The notes under the pieces: model-generated
What the model was told of the DNA's origin: nothing
Databases searched by the model: none
Seen by the model: the letters and a program-made list of their open reading frames with translations, nothing else
In this document: positions 25,003-33,933 of the stretch, in pieces
Layout: the number at the start of each line of letters is the position of its first letter
How positions within the stretch are numbered: position 1 is the first letter of the stretch
Program-made: the position numbers and the translations under genes
Assembly: GCA_017621885.1 (NCBI GenBank)
Contig: JAGASD010000002.1
Location: forward strand, 1-50,156
Length of the DNA: 50,156 nucleotides
Direction: 5' to 3'
Source of the DNA: Clostridia bacterium
GTDB lineage: Bacteria > Bacillota > Clostridia > Oscillospirales > Acutalibacteraceae

Positions 25003-26574
25003 TTAATAACCGAATTCTTTAAAATAACTGCTGAAGGGATTTGTTTCAATTTCTTGCTCGGTTACAATGTTTGTACCTTTATCTTCAACAAGGGCAACAG
25101 TGATTTTATAGGTATCCTGAATAGCCCCCTTGTTATTGAATCTGCAAATTTCAAGGGTGAGCTTGTCACCAACCTTCGATTCTTCAATGGTTTCAAGAAG
25201 AATATCGGTGGTTTCCAGTTTCTTTCCGTTAACTGCTGTAATAACGTCGCCAACCTCAACATTCTGGTTAGCCATATCACTGTTTTCGTCAATTGTAGCA
25301 ATAACAATTGAACCGTAGGGAAGGTCGTTTTTCCAAGCAAGTGAAGAGTAGGTGTAGTCAGTAGAAACAGGGAAATATGTTATACCAAGCATTGGTCTGT
25401 TGGTTACATAGCCGTGCTCAATGATTTGGTTGTAAACATCAAGAACAGTTTTTGTGGGGACTGAAAAGCCCATTCCCTCGTATTCGGTGCTTGAAATTTT
25501 TGAGGAATTAAGACCGATAACCTGACCGTATTCATTAACGAGTGCACCGCCTGAGTTACCGGGGTTGATTGCTGCATTGTGCTGAATGCACGGAAGGTCA
25601 TAAGAGCTGTTTGTTGTGGGTACGGGGCGGTCAATAGCACTAATCATACCGCTTGTAAATGAACCGAAAAATTCAGTACCGCCGGGGTTGCCTATTGCAT
25701 AAACAGTCTGGCCTACTGCAAGCTTATCTGAATTACCGAAGGTTGCGGATTTGTAATCAGCACCGTCAACGCGTATAACACCGACGTCGGTTTTGGAATC
25801 TATTCCCACAATTTGTGCATCTACCTCAGAGCCGTTTGCAAACTGAACCTGGATTGTTACGCCCTTATCGGCAATAACATGCGCTGCGGTTAAAATATAG
25901 GTGTATTTTTTCGTTTTGTCGGGACCGACAACAATGCCTGAGCCTTCGCCGGCTTTGTCTTTCTGAGAATAAACAATAACACCGACGTTTATATCCTTTA
26001 CCTCTTGATAAATCTGCTCGGGTGTCATTGCGCCCTTGCCCGAATACTTGGAATAAGAAACGGGAGAGTCCTCAACATTGGGTTTTGCTCCATCGCCTAC
26101 GGGTCCGTTTACACCCTCACTTGCGGCCTCTGTTGATTCAACCTTTTCGTTCGAGTTGTCCGTAAGAGCGTTGCCGCCGTTTTTAGAATTCATTCCGACT
26201 GCAACAGATGCACAAACAATTGAAAGACACACAAGTATAATGAAAATTATTTTTCCCGGATCTTTTTTCTTTTTCTTTTTTTCTTCAAACTGCGCACCGT
26301 TTATTGAAGTGTTAACGGGATTGGTGTATTGCTGATTATAGTATTGCTGATAGGGTGGCTGTTGCTGATTTCCATAGGGTGAGCGATTTCCCTGAGGTGC
26401 CTGATAATATTGGTTTTGGTTATAATAGCCGGGTCGCTCGGATTGAACATTCTGTGCGTTGGTATTGTCGGGGTGTGGTGCCTTGTTCTGATAAGTGTTG
26501 CTATATTCTGTTGGAGTGCTTTCCGGATTGTAGTTGGTTTCCGGTGTTGTGTTTGGGGTATAGTTTTCGTCCAT
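25003..26574 (-). CDS. htrA: HtrA/DegP-type serine protease with PDZ domain
   Basis: This 523-residue membrane-tethered protease degrades misfolded exported proteins. It has a long Asn/Gln/Tyr/Pro-rich cytoplasmic N-terminus (about residues 1-100), a Lys-rich stop and one membrane helix (IIFIILVCLSIVCASVAVGM). The trypsin-like domain has triad His232 (TAAHVIAD), Asp263 (SKTDVGVI) and Ser341 (NPGNSGGAL); a PDZ domain follows (VGDVITAVNGKKLETTDILLETIEE). The start at 26574 (MDENYTPN) follows GGAGG; upstream in-frame codons lie before that site. It is downstream of and in line with a two-component system, 121 bp after the kinase gene, so an envelope-stress circuit is plausible. Confidence 0.94.
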   Translation of the reverse strand: MDENYTPNTTPETNYNPESTPTEYSNTYQNKAPHPDNTNAQNVQSERPGYYNQNQYYQAPQGNRSPYGNQQQPPYQQYYNQQYTNPVNTSINGAQFEEKKKKKKDPGKIIFIILVCLSIVCASVAVGMNSKNGGNALTDNSNEKVESTEAASEGVNGPVGDGAKPNVEDSPVSYSKYSGKGAMTPEQIYQEVKDINVGVIVYSQKDKAGEGSGIVVGPDKTKKYTYILTAAHVIADKGVTIQVQFANGSEVDAQIVGIDSKTDVGVIRVDGADYKSATFGNSDKLAVGQTVYAIGNPGGTEFFGSFTSGMISAIDRPVPTTNSSYDLPCIQHNAAINPGNSGGALVNEYGQVIGLNSSKISSTEYEGMGFSVPTKTVLDVYNQIIEHGYVTNRPMLGITYFPVSTDYTYSSLAWKNDLPYGSIVIATIDENSDMANQNVEVGDVITAVNGKKLETTDILLETIEESKVGDKLTLEICRFNNKGAIQDTYKITVALVEDKGTNIVTEQEIETNPFSSYFKEFGY

Positions 26575-26695
26575 TATGGATCCTCCGTTTTGGGAAATTA
26601 ATTTGAGTTTCATTTGTAATTATATATTGATTATGTTATACCAAAATTTTATGAATAAATTATAACTATCCGGTAAATAAAGAATAAACTGTAAG

Positions 26696-28183
26696 CTATT
26701 TTGGAAGCTTAACCGTAAATCGGGTGAAATTATCCGGCTTGCTTTCAACCGTAACGGTACCGTTGTGAAGCTCAACAATGCTTTTTATAAGGTAAAGACC
26801 AAGACCGGTGCTTTTTACGTCAGTACTCCGTGATTGGTCAACCTTATAAAACCTTTCAAATACCTTGGGAAGCTCTTTTTCGGGTATACCTTTACCTGTA
26901 TTTGTAATGGCAAAATATATGTTGTTTTTATCGGATGCCGTGTTTACGGTGATTTTTCCGCCTTCGTTGGTGAACTTAACCGCATTGTCGACCAAGTTAT
27001 AAATAACCTGATCAATCATAGCACTGTCACCGTGAATAACCGATTGCTCCAAATCCTCAAGACCGCATATTTCAATCTTCTTTTCTGAAATAAGCTGTTC
27101 GAAGCCAAGAAAGGTTGTAACAAGCTTTTGTGAAATATCAAGCTTTTCTACCGTCATATCAACGTTGCCCGTTTCAATTTTTGAAATGTTCAGCATTGTC
27201 GTAACCATTTTTGAAAGACGATTGATTTCGGAAGAAACAATGTTCAGGTAGTAATTCTGCTTCTCGTGGGGGATTGTGCCGTCAAGAATACCGTTTATAA
27301 AGCCGCCTATGGTAGTCATAGGTGTTTTGAATTCGTGGGAGACATTGGCAACAAAGCTCCTTCGGGAGTTTTCAAGCTGAGCTAAGGCGTTTGCCATAGC
27401 GTTGAATTTCGTAATAAGTGCCGCTAATTCGTCATTGGTGTTTAGCTCAGGGACTCTGTATGAAAAATCACCAACTGAATAGCATTTTGTTGCGTTTTCA
27501 AGGTTTCGGATGGGTTTTGCAATGCGTTCTGTCATAAGTCCTACGGCAATTGTAACAAGCACAAGAGCAATTGCGGCAGATATTATAAACATAACAAAGG
27601 TTTTTTGAATGTAATCGTAAATCGTTCCCGTAACGGGTGCAGATACAATACAAAAACCGCGATAACTGTTGTTTACGTAAAACGGCGCCATTGACACGGA
27701 CTGATAGCCGTCATAAACTCCGTTTAAGGTGGATATTTCAGAAACTTCACCGGTTTTGACTCTGTTAAGGTATGTTAACGGTACTTGTATTTTGCTGTGT
27801 TTATCACAAACGTGTATATTACTTACCTGCATACCTGAAAGGGTTTCGGGGCAGATAATAACACTACCCTTTGTGTCACATATATAGACGTCGTATCCGG
27901 TACATTCCGAAAGTATTTCAACGTTTTTGCACAGAGTGATGGCAACACCCTGAGGATTGTTTTTGATTGCATCGGAATTAAGAATTTCCGCAGTCATCTG
28001 AGCAAGATTTATAACGTTACTTTTTGTTTTATCAAGAACCTGCGAGGTCAGAGTTTTTGTTATAAACAGCATCAGTGAACTGCCTATAATAAGAAAGCTT
28101 ACAAGAACAATTGATGAAAATATTGTGAAATACTTGAAAAAGAATGTACCTCTTTTACCTAAAGCAAACGTTCTCTTTTTCAT
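26696..28183 (-). CDS. sensor histidine kinase
   Basis: A 495-residue OmpR-type partner kinase. Two membrane helices (about residues 17-38 and 190-215) bracket an external sensor domain of about 150 residues. Then come HAMP (ERIAKPIRNLENATKCYSVGDFSYRV), HisKA with phospho-acceptor His283 (NVSHEFKTPMTTIGG) and HATPase_c with N box (NLVDNAVKFT), G1 (TNTGKGIPE), F box (FERFYKVD) and G2 (STGLGLYLIK). It starts 5 bp after the regulator stop and shows no clear Shine-Dalgarno, so translation is probably coupled to the regulator. The signal sensed is unknown. Confidence 0.94.
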   Translation of the reverse strand: MKKRTFALGKRGTFFFKYFTIFSSIVLVSFLIIGSSLMLFITKTLTSQVLDKTKSNVINLAQMTAEILNSDAIKNNPQGVAITLCKNVEILSECTGYDVYICDTKGSVIICPETLSGMQVSNIHVCDKHSKIQVPLTYLNRVKTGEVSEISTLNGVYDGYQSVSMAPFYVNNSYRGFCIVSAPVTGTIYDYIQKTFVMFIISAAIALVLVTIAVGLMTERIAKPIRNLENATKCYSVGDFSYRVPELNTNDELAALITKFNAMANALAQLENSRRSFVANVSHEFKTPMTTIGGFINGILDGTIPHEKQNYYLNIVSSEINRLSKMVTTMLNISKIETGNVDMTVEKLDISQKLVTTFLGFEQLISEKKIEICGLEDLEQSVIHGDSAMIDQVIYNLVDNAVKFTNEGGKITVNTASDKNNIYFAITNTGKGIPEKELPKVFERFYKVDQSRSTDVKSTGLGLYLIKSIVELHNGTVTVESKPDNFTRFTVKLPK

Positions 28184-28188
28184 AATTT

Positions 28189-28881
28189 TTATTTAGTTTC
28201 AAACTTATAACCTACGCCCCATACTGTTTTGAGCTCCCATTTGTCAGAAACTCCCTCAAGTTTTTCGCGAAGACGCTTAACGTGTACGTCAACTGTACGG
28301 GAATCACCGTAGTATTCAAATCCCCATACCTCATCAAGGAGCTGGTCGCGTGTGTATACTCTGTTAGGGTTGCTTGCAAGGTGAAATATAAGCTCAAGCT
28401 CTTTTGGCGGGGTGTCAATGCTTTTGCCGTCAACAGTGAGCTCGTAATTTGTAAGGTTGATGGTGAGCTTATCATAGCTGACCTCTTTAACGGTCTCTGT
28501 AGCAACCGTAGTTGTTGCTGAGCGCCTTAAAACCGCCTTTACTCTTGCAATAACCTCTTTTGTTTCAAAGGGCTTTGTAATATAGTCGTCTGCACCAAGC
28601 TCAAGGCCTAAAACCTTGTCAAAGGTTTCGCCTTTAGCAGTAATCATAATAATGGGTGTCTGAGAGTCTTTTCGTATCTCTCTGCATATTTGCCAACCGT
28701 CAAGATGGGGGAGCATTATATCAAGCAGCACAAGGTCGGGGTTAAAGCTGTTGAAAACAGACACCGCTTTTAAACCATCGGTTTCAACCGCTGCTTCAAA
28801 GCCCTCCTTTTCAAGATATATACGTAGTAATTCGCAAATGTTAACGTCATCGTCAACGATAAGTATTTTTGTGTTTGCCAT
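28189..28881 (-). CDS. OmpR/PhoB-family response regulator
   Basis: A 230-residue regulator. The receiver domain has the acidic pocket (LIVDDDVNI), phospho-acceptor Asp54 (LLDIMLPHLDGW), Thr (MITAKG) and Lys (ITKPFE). The winged-helix output domain is complete (LTVDGKSIDTPPKELELIFHLASNPN … RTVDVHVKRLREKL … VWGVGYKFE). First gene of an operon with the histidine kinase and probably htrA. AGGAGG precedes its ATG. Confidence 0.95.
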   Translation of the reverse strand: MANTKILIVDDDVNICELLRIYLEKEGFEAAVETDGLKAVSVFNSFNPDLVLLDIMLPHLDGWQICREIRKDSQTPIIMITAKGETFDKVLGLELGADDYITKPFETKEVIARVKAVLRRSATTTVATETVKEVSYDKLTINLTNYELTVDGKSIDTPPKELELIFHLASNPNRVYTRDQLLDEVWGFEYYGDSRTVDVHVKRLREKLEGVSDKWELKTVWGVGYKFETK

Positions 28882-28980
28882 AAGTAGGCCTCCTTTTGCT
28901 TAACAAACTACATTTGTTATTATTATAATAAACCATAATTCAGAAAAATATATGAACAATTTTTTAAATAATAATGTAAT

Positions 28981-29032
28981 AAATTAAAACAATGGCAACA
29001 AAACGTCTGTAAAGAGCCGACTTGTTGCCATT
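28981..29032 (-). terminator. terminator of the surface protein gene
   Basis: AATGGCAACAA (28991-29001) pairs TTGTTGCCATT (29022-29032); read on the minus strand it is followed by TTTTAATTT. Confidence 0.8.
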
Positions 29033-29048
29033 GCAATTTTAAATGATT

Positions 29049-30935
29049 TTATTTTCGCTTTTGCGCCTTGGCTTCAAGCTTCGCTTTTTTCGCTTTTTCT
29101 TTGGCTTTGCGTGCTTTTGTAACACTGTCGGGAGTTTTGCCGTTAACCTTCTTTTTCTTTTTAATGAGAATAAGTGTTACGGCTAAAGCAACCAGAAGAA
29201 GCACACATAAAGCAGTAGAAACGCCTAATGTAACTTTACGCTTCTGACCTTCGGGCGAGTCGTCAAAGAAGCTGTCAGCCTCGGAGGTTGTTGTTAAGTT
29301 GCTGATAGGAACAACCTGAATGATTCCGTTTTCAGCAAGAACGTATTTGTAGCCCTCCGGGAGTGTTTCATAAGTTGCCTGGCTGACAATATTTCCGTTC
29401 TGGTCAACAAGCTGCCCCTTTTCGTTAAGGGAAAGAATGTTTCCGAAAAGATGAGGTCCTGTTAAGTTCAAGCCGGGAAGATTGACTGACCCCTGAGGAA
29501 GAGTGAAGGTAACATTGCCTCCGGCGCCGCCGGAACCGCCGGAACCGCCGGAACCGCCGTTGCCGCCGTTGCTGTTGTTGACAATTGTCTGTATAATGCC
29601 TGTAAGATTGCTGTCCGGACCGGGGGTTACGCCCTGATAGATGTTGAGCTTATACGTTGAGGTGGCAGTATTTCCGTTTGCTGTGTAACGGCAGACAATG
29701 TTCAGCACCTGGTGTTCAACGTTTTTGATTGAGATTTTGTTGTATTGCGAACCGAAAATCGGCTGACCGTTAAGCGTTATGATTGATGAAGCGCTTACAG
29801 GTGTCGGGTTAATTGAAATCTCTGTGCGGCTGTGGTCAAGATATACGTTATATTCGTGAACGTCGGAATAGAATTCATTGTCAAGCTTAAAACGGTCTGT
29901 CTTTTTAAGAACGATATCAAAGCATTCGTTGTAACTGTATTTTGACTGGGATATTGTTATCTTTGCATCCTGATACGCCATGCTCTGCAATATGTAATAG
30001 GGAATGGAACGGTTAATCTGGGCGCGTATGATTGCTTCAGGGTCAAGAGAAAGCTTGTAATGAGTACCGAGCATAGCGGTAAGGTACTTTTGCTGGATTT
30101 CTTCATACGAAGCTTTTTGTGAGTCGATTGCCAAACCGTAATTACGTATGGTCATAACCGCAACTCTTTTGTAAACCTCGTTGCGTGTGATTGTCGTAAC
30201 CTCGGTTGCTGACACATAACCGCTGGTGAAAAGCGCCATAAGTGATGTGTAATAAACATAGTCGTTAAAGGTTAAGCCGTTATCGTTACCGAAAAAACGC
30301 TTTATGAACGCTGTGAGTGCAGAATTCTGACCCGAAAGTGAAGAAAGATAAATAACAAGAGCTTCTTCTAACGGTGTCCCTGCGGGAATTGTAAGATGTT
30401 CACCCTTGTAAACATAATAAAGGTCATTTTTCATCATAGCGTACAAGGCGCTTATCATCAATATCTTTTCAGGGTCATTCTGCTCCTCTGCTGTAATTAT
30501 GATACCTTGCTCCCTGAGCCAGTCTGCCTTTGTCCGGTCGGAAACATTGGGCTCGGAAATAATTGTGAGAGCACCAACCTGTTCAAGAAGATAAAGATAA
30601 GCGGCTCTTTGTGAGTTTTCGTCAAGAGTATAGGTTTTTATACACTCGTTTACCTCAGCCATAAAGTGGGGGGCATCGGTTATGTAGGGGTAATCAGTTA
30701 CGGGATAGAGAGTGTTTTCTGTGACAATGCCGCCCGCTGTGAGCATATCCTCTTTAATAACAAGCTTTCTTAGCCATGAAATATCATTTTCGCTGTAAGC
30801 GTATTGTGTCTGGAATCCCGGGTTTGAAATATCAATATCGGGAGCAAATTCTCTTGCGCTTACAGAAGCGGTCAAAGAGGAGGCAAGAACAATAAATGTT
30901 ATAACAAACGCAAGTATTCTGTGTGTTTTTTTCAT
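29049..30935 (-). CDS. secreted, C-terminally membrane-anchored surface protein, unknown function
   Basis: A 628-residue protein with a signal peptide (ILAFVITFIVLASSLTASVSA) and an external region of about 400 residues without recognised motifs, mostly helical at first (YLYLLEQVGALTII, ALVIYLSSLSGQNSALTAFIKRFF). A beta-rich part with LNGQPIFGSQYNKI follows, then a Gly/Ser linker (GGSGGSGGSGG, about residue 470) and another short external piece. The C-terminal helix VSTALCVLLLVALAVTLILI is followed by a long Lys/Ala-rich cytoplasmic tail. The layout is that of a type I membrane protein; there is no LPXTG. It is 61 bp downstream of galM on the same strand but has its own AAAGGAG. I cannot name a function. 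Confidence 0.75.
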   Translation of the reverse strand: MKKTHRILAFVITFIVLASSLTASVSAREFAPDIDISNPGFQTQYAYSENDISWLRKLVIKEDMLTAGGIVTENTLYPVTDYPYITDAPHFMAEVNECIKTYTLDENSQRAAYLYLLEQVGALTIISEPNVSDRTKADWLREQGIIITAEEQNDPEKILMISALYAMMKNDLYYVYKGEHLTIPAGTPLEEALVIYLSSLSGQNSALTAFIKRFFGNDNGLTFNDYVYYTSLMALFTSGYVSATEVTTITRNEVYKRVAVMTIRNYGLAIDSQKASYEEIQQKYLTAMLGTHYKLSLDPEAIIRAQINRSIPYYILQSMAYQDAKITISQSKYSYNECFDIVLKKTDRFKLDNEFYSDVHEYNVYLDHSRTEISINPTPVSASSIITLNGQPIFGSQYNKISIKNVEHQVLNIVCRYTANGNTATSTYKLNIYQGVTPGPDSNLTGIIQTIVNNSNGGNGGSGGSGGSGGAGGNVTFTLPQGSVNLPGLNLTGPHLFGNILSLNEKGQLVDQNGNIVSQATYETLPEGYKYVLAENGIIQVVPISNLTTTSEADSFFDDSPEGQKRKVTLGVSTALCVLLLVALAVTLILIKKKKKVNGKTPDSVTKARKAKEKAKKAKLEAKAQKRK

Positions 30936-30996
30936 TGATTTCGTCTCCTTTCGTCAAAAAATAAATAACTTAAACAGTATATCAAAAAAATGAAAA

Positions 30997-32043
30997 TCAG
31001 TCAACATCGAAACTGAATACGGTTTTGGAAACATATTCCTCACCTGCATCATATGTGCAACCGGGCCATTGCGGATGATTGGGAGTATCGGGGTATACCT
31101 GTGTTTCAAGGCAGAATGCGCAACGCTTTGTCATGGGTACACCGCCCTTGCCCTTTATTGTGCCGTCAAAGAAATTGCCTGTGTAAAGCTGGATGCCGGG
31201 AAGGTCTGTTTTAACCTCCATCGAAATACCGCTTTTGTCAGCCTTTGCAATTGCGGCAGTCTTTAACGTGCCGTCGTAGTCTGCAATGCAGAAATTGTGG
31301 TCATAACCAAGACCGTTTTTAAGCTGTGTGAAATCTTCTTCAATATCTCTGCCTATAGTCTTCTCTTCGCGGAAATCAAAGGGTGTGCCTTCAACTGAGG
31401 GTAAATCACCCGTGGGTATGCTCACTTCATCAATTGGTGTGTAGCGGTCTGCATTGATTTTAAGTGTGTGGCTGAGAATATCACCGCTGTCATATCCGTT
31501 GAGGTTGAAATATGCGTGGTTCGTAAGGTTGATAACGGTCTTTTTATCAGAAACTGCACGGTATTCAAGCTCTACGTCGTTGTTTTGGGTAAGCGTGTAT
31601 GTAACCTTAACATCAACGTTACCGGGGAAGCCTTCCTTACCGTCGGGGCTGTGGTATGTAAAAGCAACAGAATTGTCTGAAAGAACTTCACTGCTCCATA
31701 CAGCAGAGCTGTATTCTCCGCCTCCGTGGAGACTTGTTATACCCTTTTCGTTAAGTGTAACGTTGTATTCTTTGCCGTCAATGCTGAATTTGCCGTCTTT
31801 TATGCGGTTTGCATACTGACCTACAACAACGCCCTGATAATCAGAACGGTTAACATGACCGTCAAGGTCCTCGTGACCAACGAGAATATCAACAAAATCT
31901 CCGTTGGTGTCTTTTATAATGATTTTATCAAGTGTGGCTCCTTTTTCAAGAAGCTGAATTTTAGTGCCTTTTGTATTCTCTATAACAAAAGCGTTAACGG
32001 GCTTTTCATTTAAATAACCGTATATAAATTGCGTAACAGACAT
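30997..32043 (-). CDS. galM: aldose 1-epimerase (mutarotase)
   Basis: This 348-residue cytosolic enzyme equilibrates alpha and beta anomers of glucose, galactose or related sugars. It has the YANRIKDGKF loop, SLHGG, the catalytic His176 in NLTNHAYFNL, FDFRE, NFCI and the catalytic Glu313 in CLETQVYPDTPNHPQWPG. A GGAGG precedes the ATG. It is not within a gal operon; the surface protein gene follows on the same strand. Normal length. Confidence 0.95.
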   Translation of the reverse strand: MSVTQFIYGYLNEKPVNAFVIENTKGTKIQLLEKGATLDKIIIKDTNGDFVDILVGHEDLDGHVNRSDYQGVVVGQYANRIKDGKFSIDGKEYNVTLNEKGITSLHGGGEYSSAVWSSEVLSDNSVAFTYHSPDGKEGFPGNVDVKVTYTLTQNNDVELEYRAVSDKKTVINLTNHAYFNLNGYDSGDILSHTLKINADRYTPIDEVSIPTGDLPSVEGTPFDFREEKTIGRDIEEDFTQLKNGLGYDHNFCIADYDGTLKTAAIAKADKSGISMEVKTDLPGIQLYTGNFFDGTIKGKGGVPMTKRCAFCLETQVYPDTPNHPQWPGCTYDAGEEYVSKTVFSFDVD

Positions 32044-32190
32044 AACATTACCTCCAAATTACTCTATTATAAATATACCTTAAATCGTAATTTAAGTCAA
32101 GGAAATAAGCTATTATTGAGAAGTATTTCACAGAAGTTTACAGTTTGTTATAAAAAGTTTAACAATTGTATGGTATTAGTTCGTTGATTA

Positions 32191-32220
32191 TTGACGCTGA
32201 GTATGGTATTATATTACTAT
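32191..32220 (+). promoter_or_regulatory. probable promoter of the FHA-FtsW/PBP operon
   Basis: TTGACG (32191-32196), 18 nt, TACTAT (32215-32220), 30 nt before the TTG start codon. Confidence 0.5.
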
Positions 32221-32250
32221 AAATAAATATGATTAGCGAGGTGGCGGTTT

Positions 32251-33933
32251 TTGGAAAGCATAATTACGCTTGCGGCACCGTATATGCGGTATGTAATGCT
32301 TTTTGTGATTTTATATGTGGTTGCACGTATGCTTCTGGCAATGTTTTTTAAGAAAACAAGTGATCCTTTAAGGGGTAAGCTGGTTGATAATATAACGGGC
32401 GAAGAAATATCCTTATATGACCGCGAAACTTCAATTGGCAGAAATAAAAAATGTGATATTGTTTTGCCGTTTGATACAATTTCACGTCTTCATGCGGTTA
32501 TAACTTACCGCAGTAAAGGTTTTATGATTTTTGACACCTTTTCAAAATCGGGGATTGAGGTTAACGGAGAAAAAATAAATTCTAAAGCCTATGTGCATCA
32601 CGGTGATACGATTACGCTGGGCGGTCTTGAGTACGTGCTTTACGAGGCAAGGTATAAGTTTATAAAAGACAAAAGCCGTGCGTTGGGCAGTCCGTCTTAC
32701 GGGATAATTCTGTTTCTGCTTGCTCTTTTCAACATTTGCGCAATGCTTCTTAATATGTATCCTGAGGGCAAATTGGCAACGCATATAATCGGCATTTATA
32801 TTGGCTTTATAGTGCTGCAGTGGATTTATTTTGCCTTTGCAACGTATGTTATGCGTATCCACAACTTTGAATGTGAAATGATTGCCTTTGCATTTACTTC
32901 AATAGGTCTTGCCATTGTGGGAAGCATCTATCCCGATGCGGTGATTAAGCAGTTTCTTGCAATTGCAGTAGGTGTCGTGGGCTTCTGCGTTATGGTTGTG
33001 GTCCTTAGGCATATTGACACAATGAAGTCCATAAGATGGGTGCTTGCAAGTGCTTCGATATTAATCCTTGCGGTAACTCTTTTAATTGCGGAAACAACCA
33101 ACGGTGCCAAAAACTGGATTTCACTTGGCGGAATATCAATACAGCCCTCTGAGCTTGTTAAGGTTGCGTTTATTTTTGTGGGAGCGGTAACTCTTGAAAA
33201 ATTGCAATCCATAAAAAATCTTTCCATGTACATCGTCTTTTCCGCTGTTTGCGTGGGCGAGCTTTTCCTTATGTATGATTTCGGTACGGCACTTATTTTC
33301 TTCTTTACGTTTATTGTTATTGCATTTATGCGCTCGGGTGATGTGAAAACGCTGTCGCTTGTATGTATCGTTGCGGCTGTCGGTGCTGTGCTTATTCTTA
33401 TTCTGAAGCCCTCTGTAGCCAGTCGTTTTTCTACCTATACTCACGTGTGGGAATATATGGATGAGGGCGGTTATCAGCAGACCCGTACACTTATTTATTC
33501 TGCAAGCGGCGGACTTTTCGGTCTCGGACTCGGAAACGGTGAGTTGAGAAACATTTTTGCCGCGTCTGAGGATTTGGTTTTCGGTGTTGTTTGTGAAGAA
33601 TTCGGAATGATAATGGGCTTCCTTGTGCCGCTTACTTATGTGGCGATTGCCGTATGGGCAATTATAAATGCAGGAAAAACCAAATCTACCTTCTATACCA
33701 TCGCAGGTGTGGGTGCTGTTGCAATGCTGCTCTTCCAGTCAATGCTCAGCATATTCGGTATTACTGATTTACTGCCCCTTACGGGTGTTACGCTTCCCTT
33801 TGTAAGCAAAGGCGGTACAAGTATAATCAGTTGCTTCTGCCTGATGGCATACATCAAAACTCTTGATATTCGCACGTTCGCAAGCTTTAAGCCTCGTCTT
33901 GAGGCCGAGGAGGAAGCGGGGGAGGAAGAATGA
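32251..33933 (+). CDS. FHA domain fused to FtsW/RodA-type peptidoglycan polymerase
   Basis: This 560-residue SEDS protein polymerises lipid II glycan strands together with a class B PBP. After one N-terminal helix (MRYVMLFVILYVVARMLLAMFF) comes an FHA phosphothreonine-binding domain at about residues 45-130 (DRETSIGRNKKCDIVLPFDTISRLHAVI, DTFSKSGIEVNG). A SEDS core of about ten helices follows, with NGAKNWISLGGISIQPSELVKVAF, SRFSTYTHVWEYMDEGGYQQTR and TGVTLPFVSKGGTS. A TTG start is used: GAGGTGG lies six bases upstream and no ATG fits better. It overlaps the PBP gene by 4 bp (ATGA). The FHA part suggests control by Ser/Thr kinase phosphorylation. Confidence 0.92.
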   Translation: MESIITLAAPYMRYVMLFVILYVVARMLLAMFFKKTSDPLRGKLVDNITGEEISLYDRETSIGRNKKCDIVLPFDTISRLHAVITYRSKGFMIFDTFSKSGIEVNGEKINSKAYVHHGDTITLGGLEYVLYEARYKFIKDKSRALGSPSYGIILFLLALFNICAMLLNMYPEGKLATHIIGIYIGFIVLQWIYFAFATYVMRIHNFECEMIAFAFTSIGLAIVGSIYPDAVIKQFLAIAVGVVGFCVMVVVLRHIDTMKSIRWVLASASILILAVTLLIAETTNGAKNWISLGGISIQPSELVKVAFIFVGAVTLEKLQSIKNLSMYIVFSAVCVGELFLMYDFGTALIFFFTFIVIAFMRSGDVKTLSLVCIVAAVGAVLILILKPSVASRFSTYTHVWEYMDEGGYQQTRTLIYSASGGLFGLGLGNGELRNIFAASEDLVFGVVCEEFGMIMGFLVPLTYVAIAVWAIINAGKTKSTFYTIAGVGAVAMLLFQSMLSIFGITDLLPLTGVTLPFVSKGGTSIISCFCLMAYIKTLDIRTFASFKPRLEAEEEAGEEE

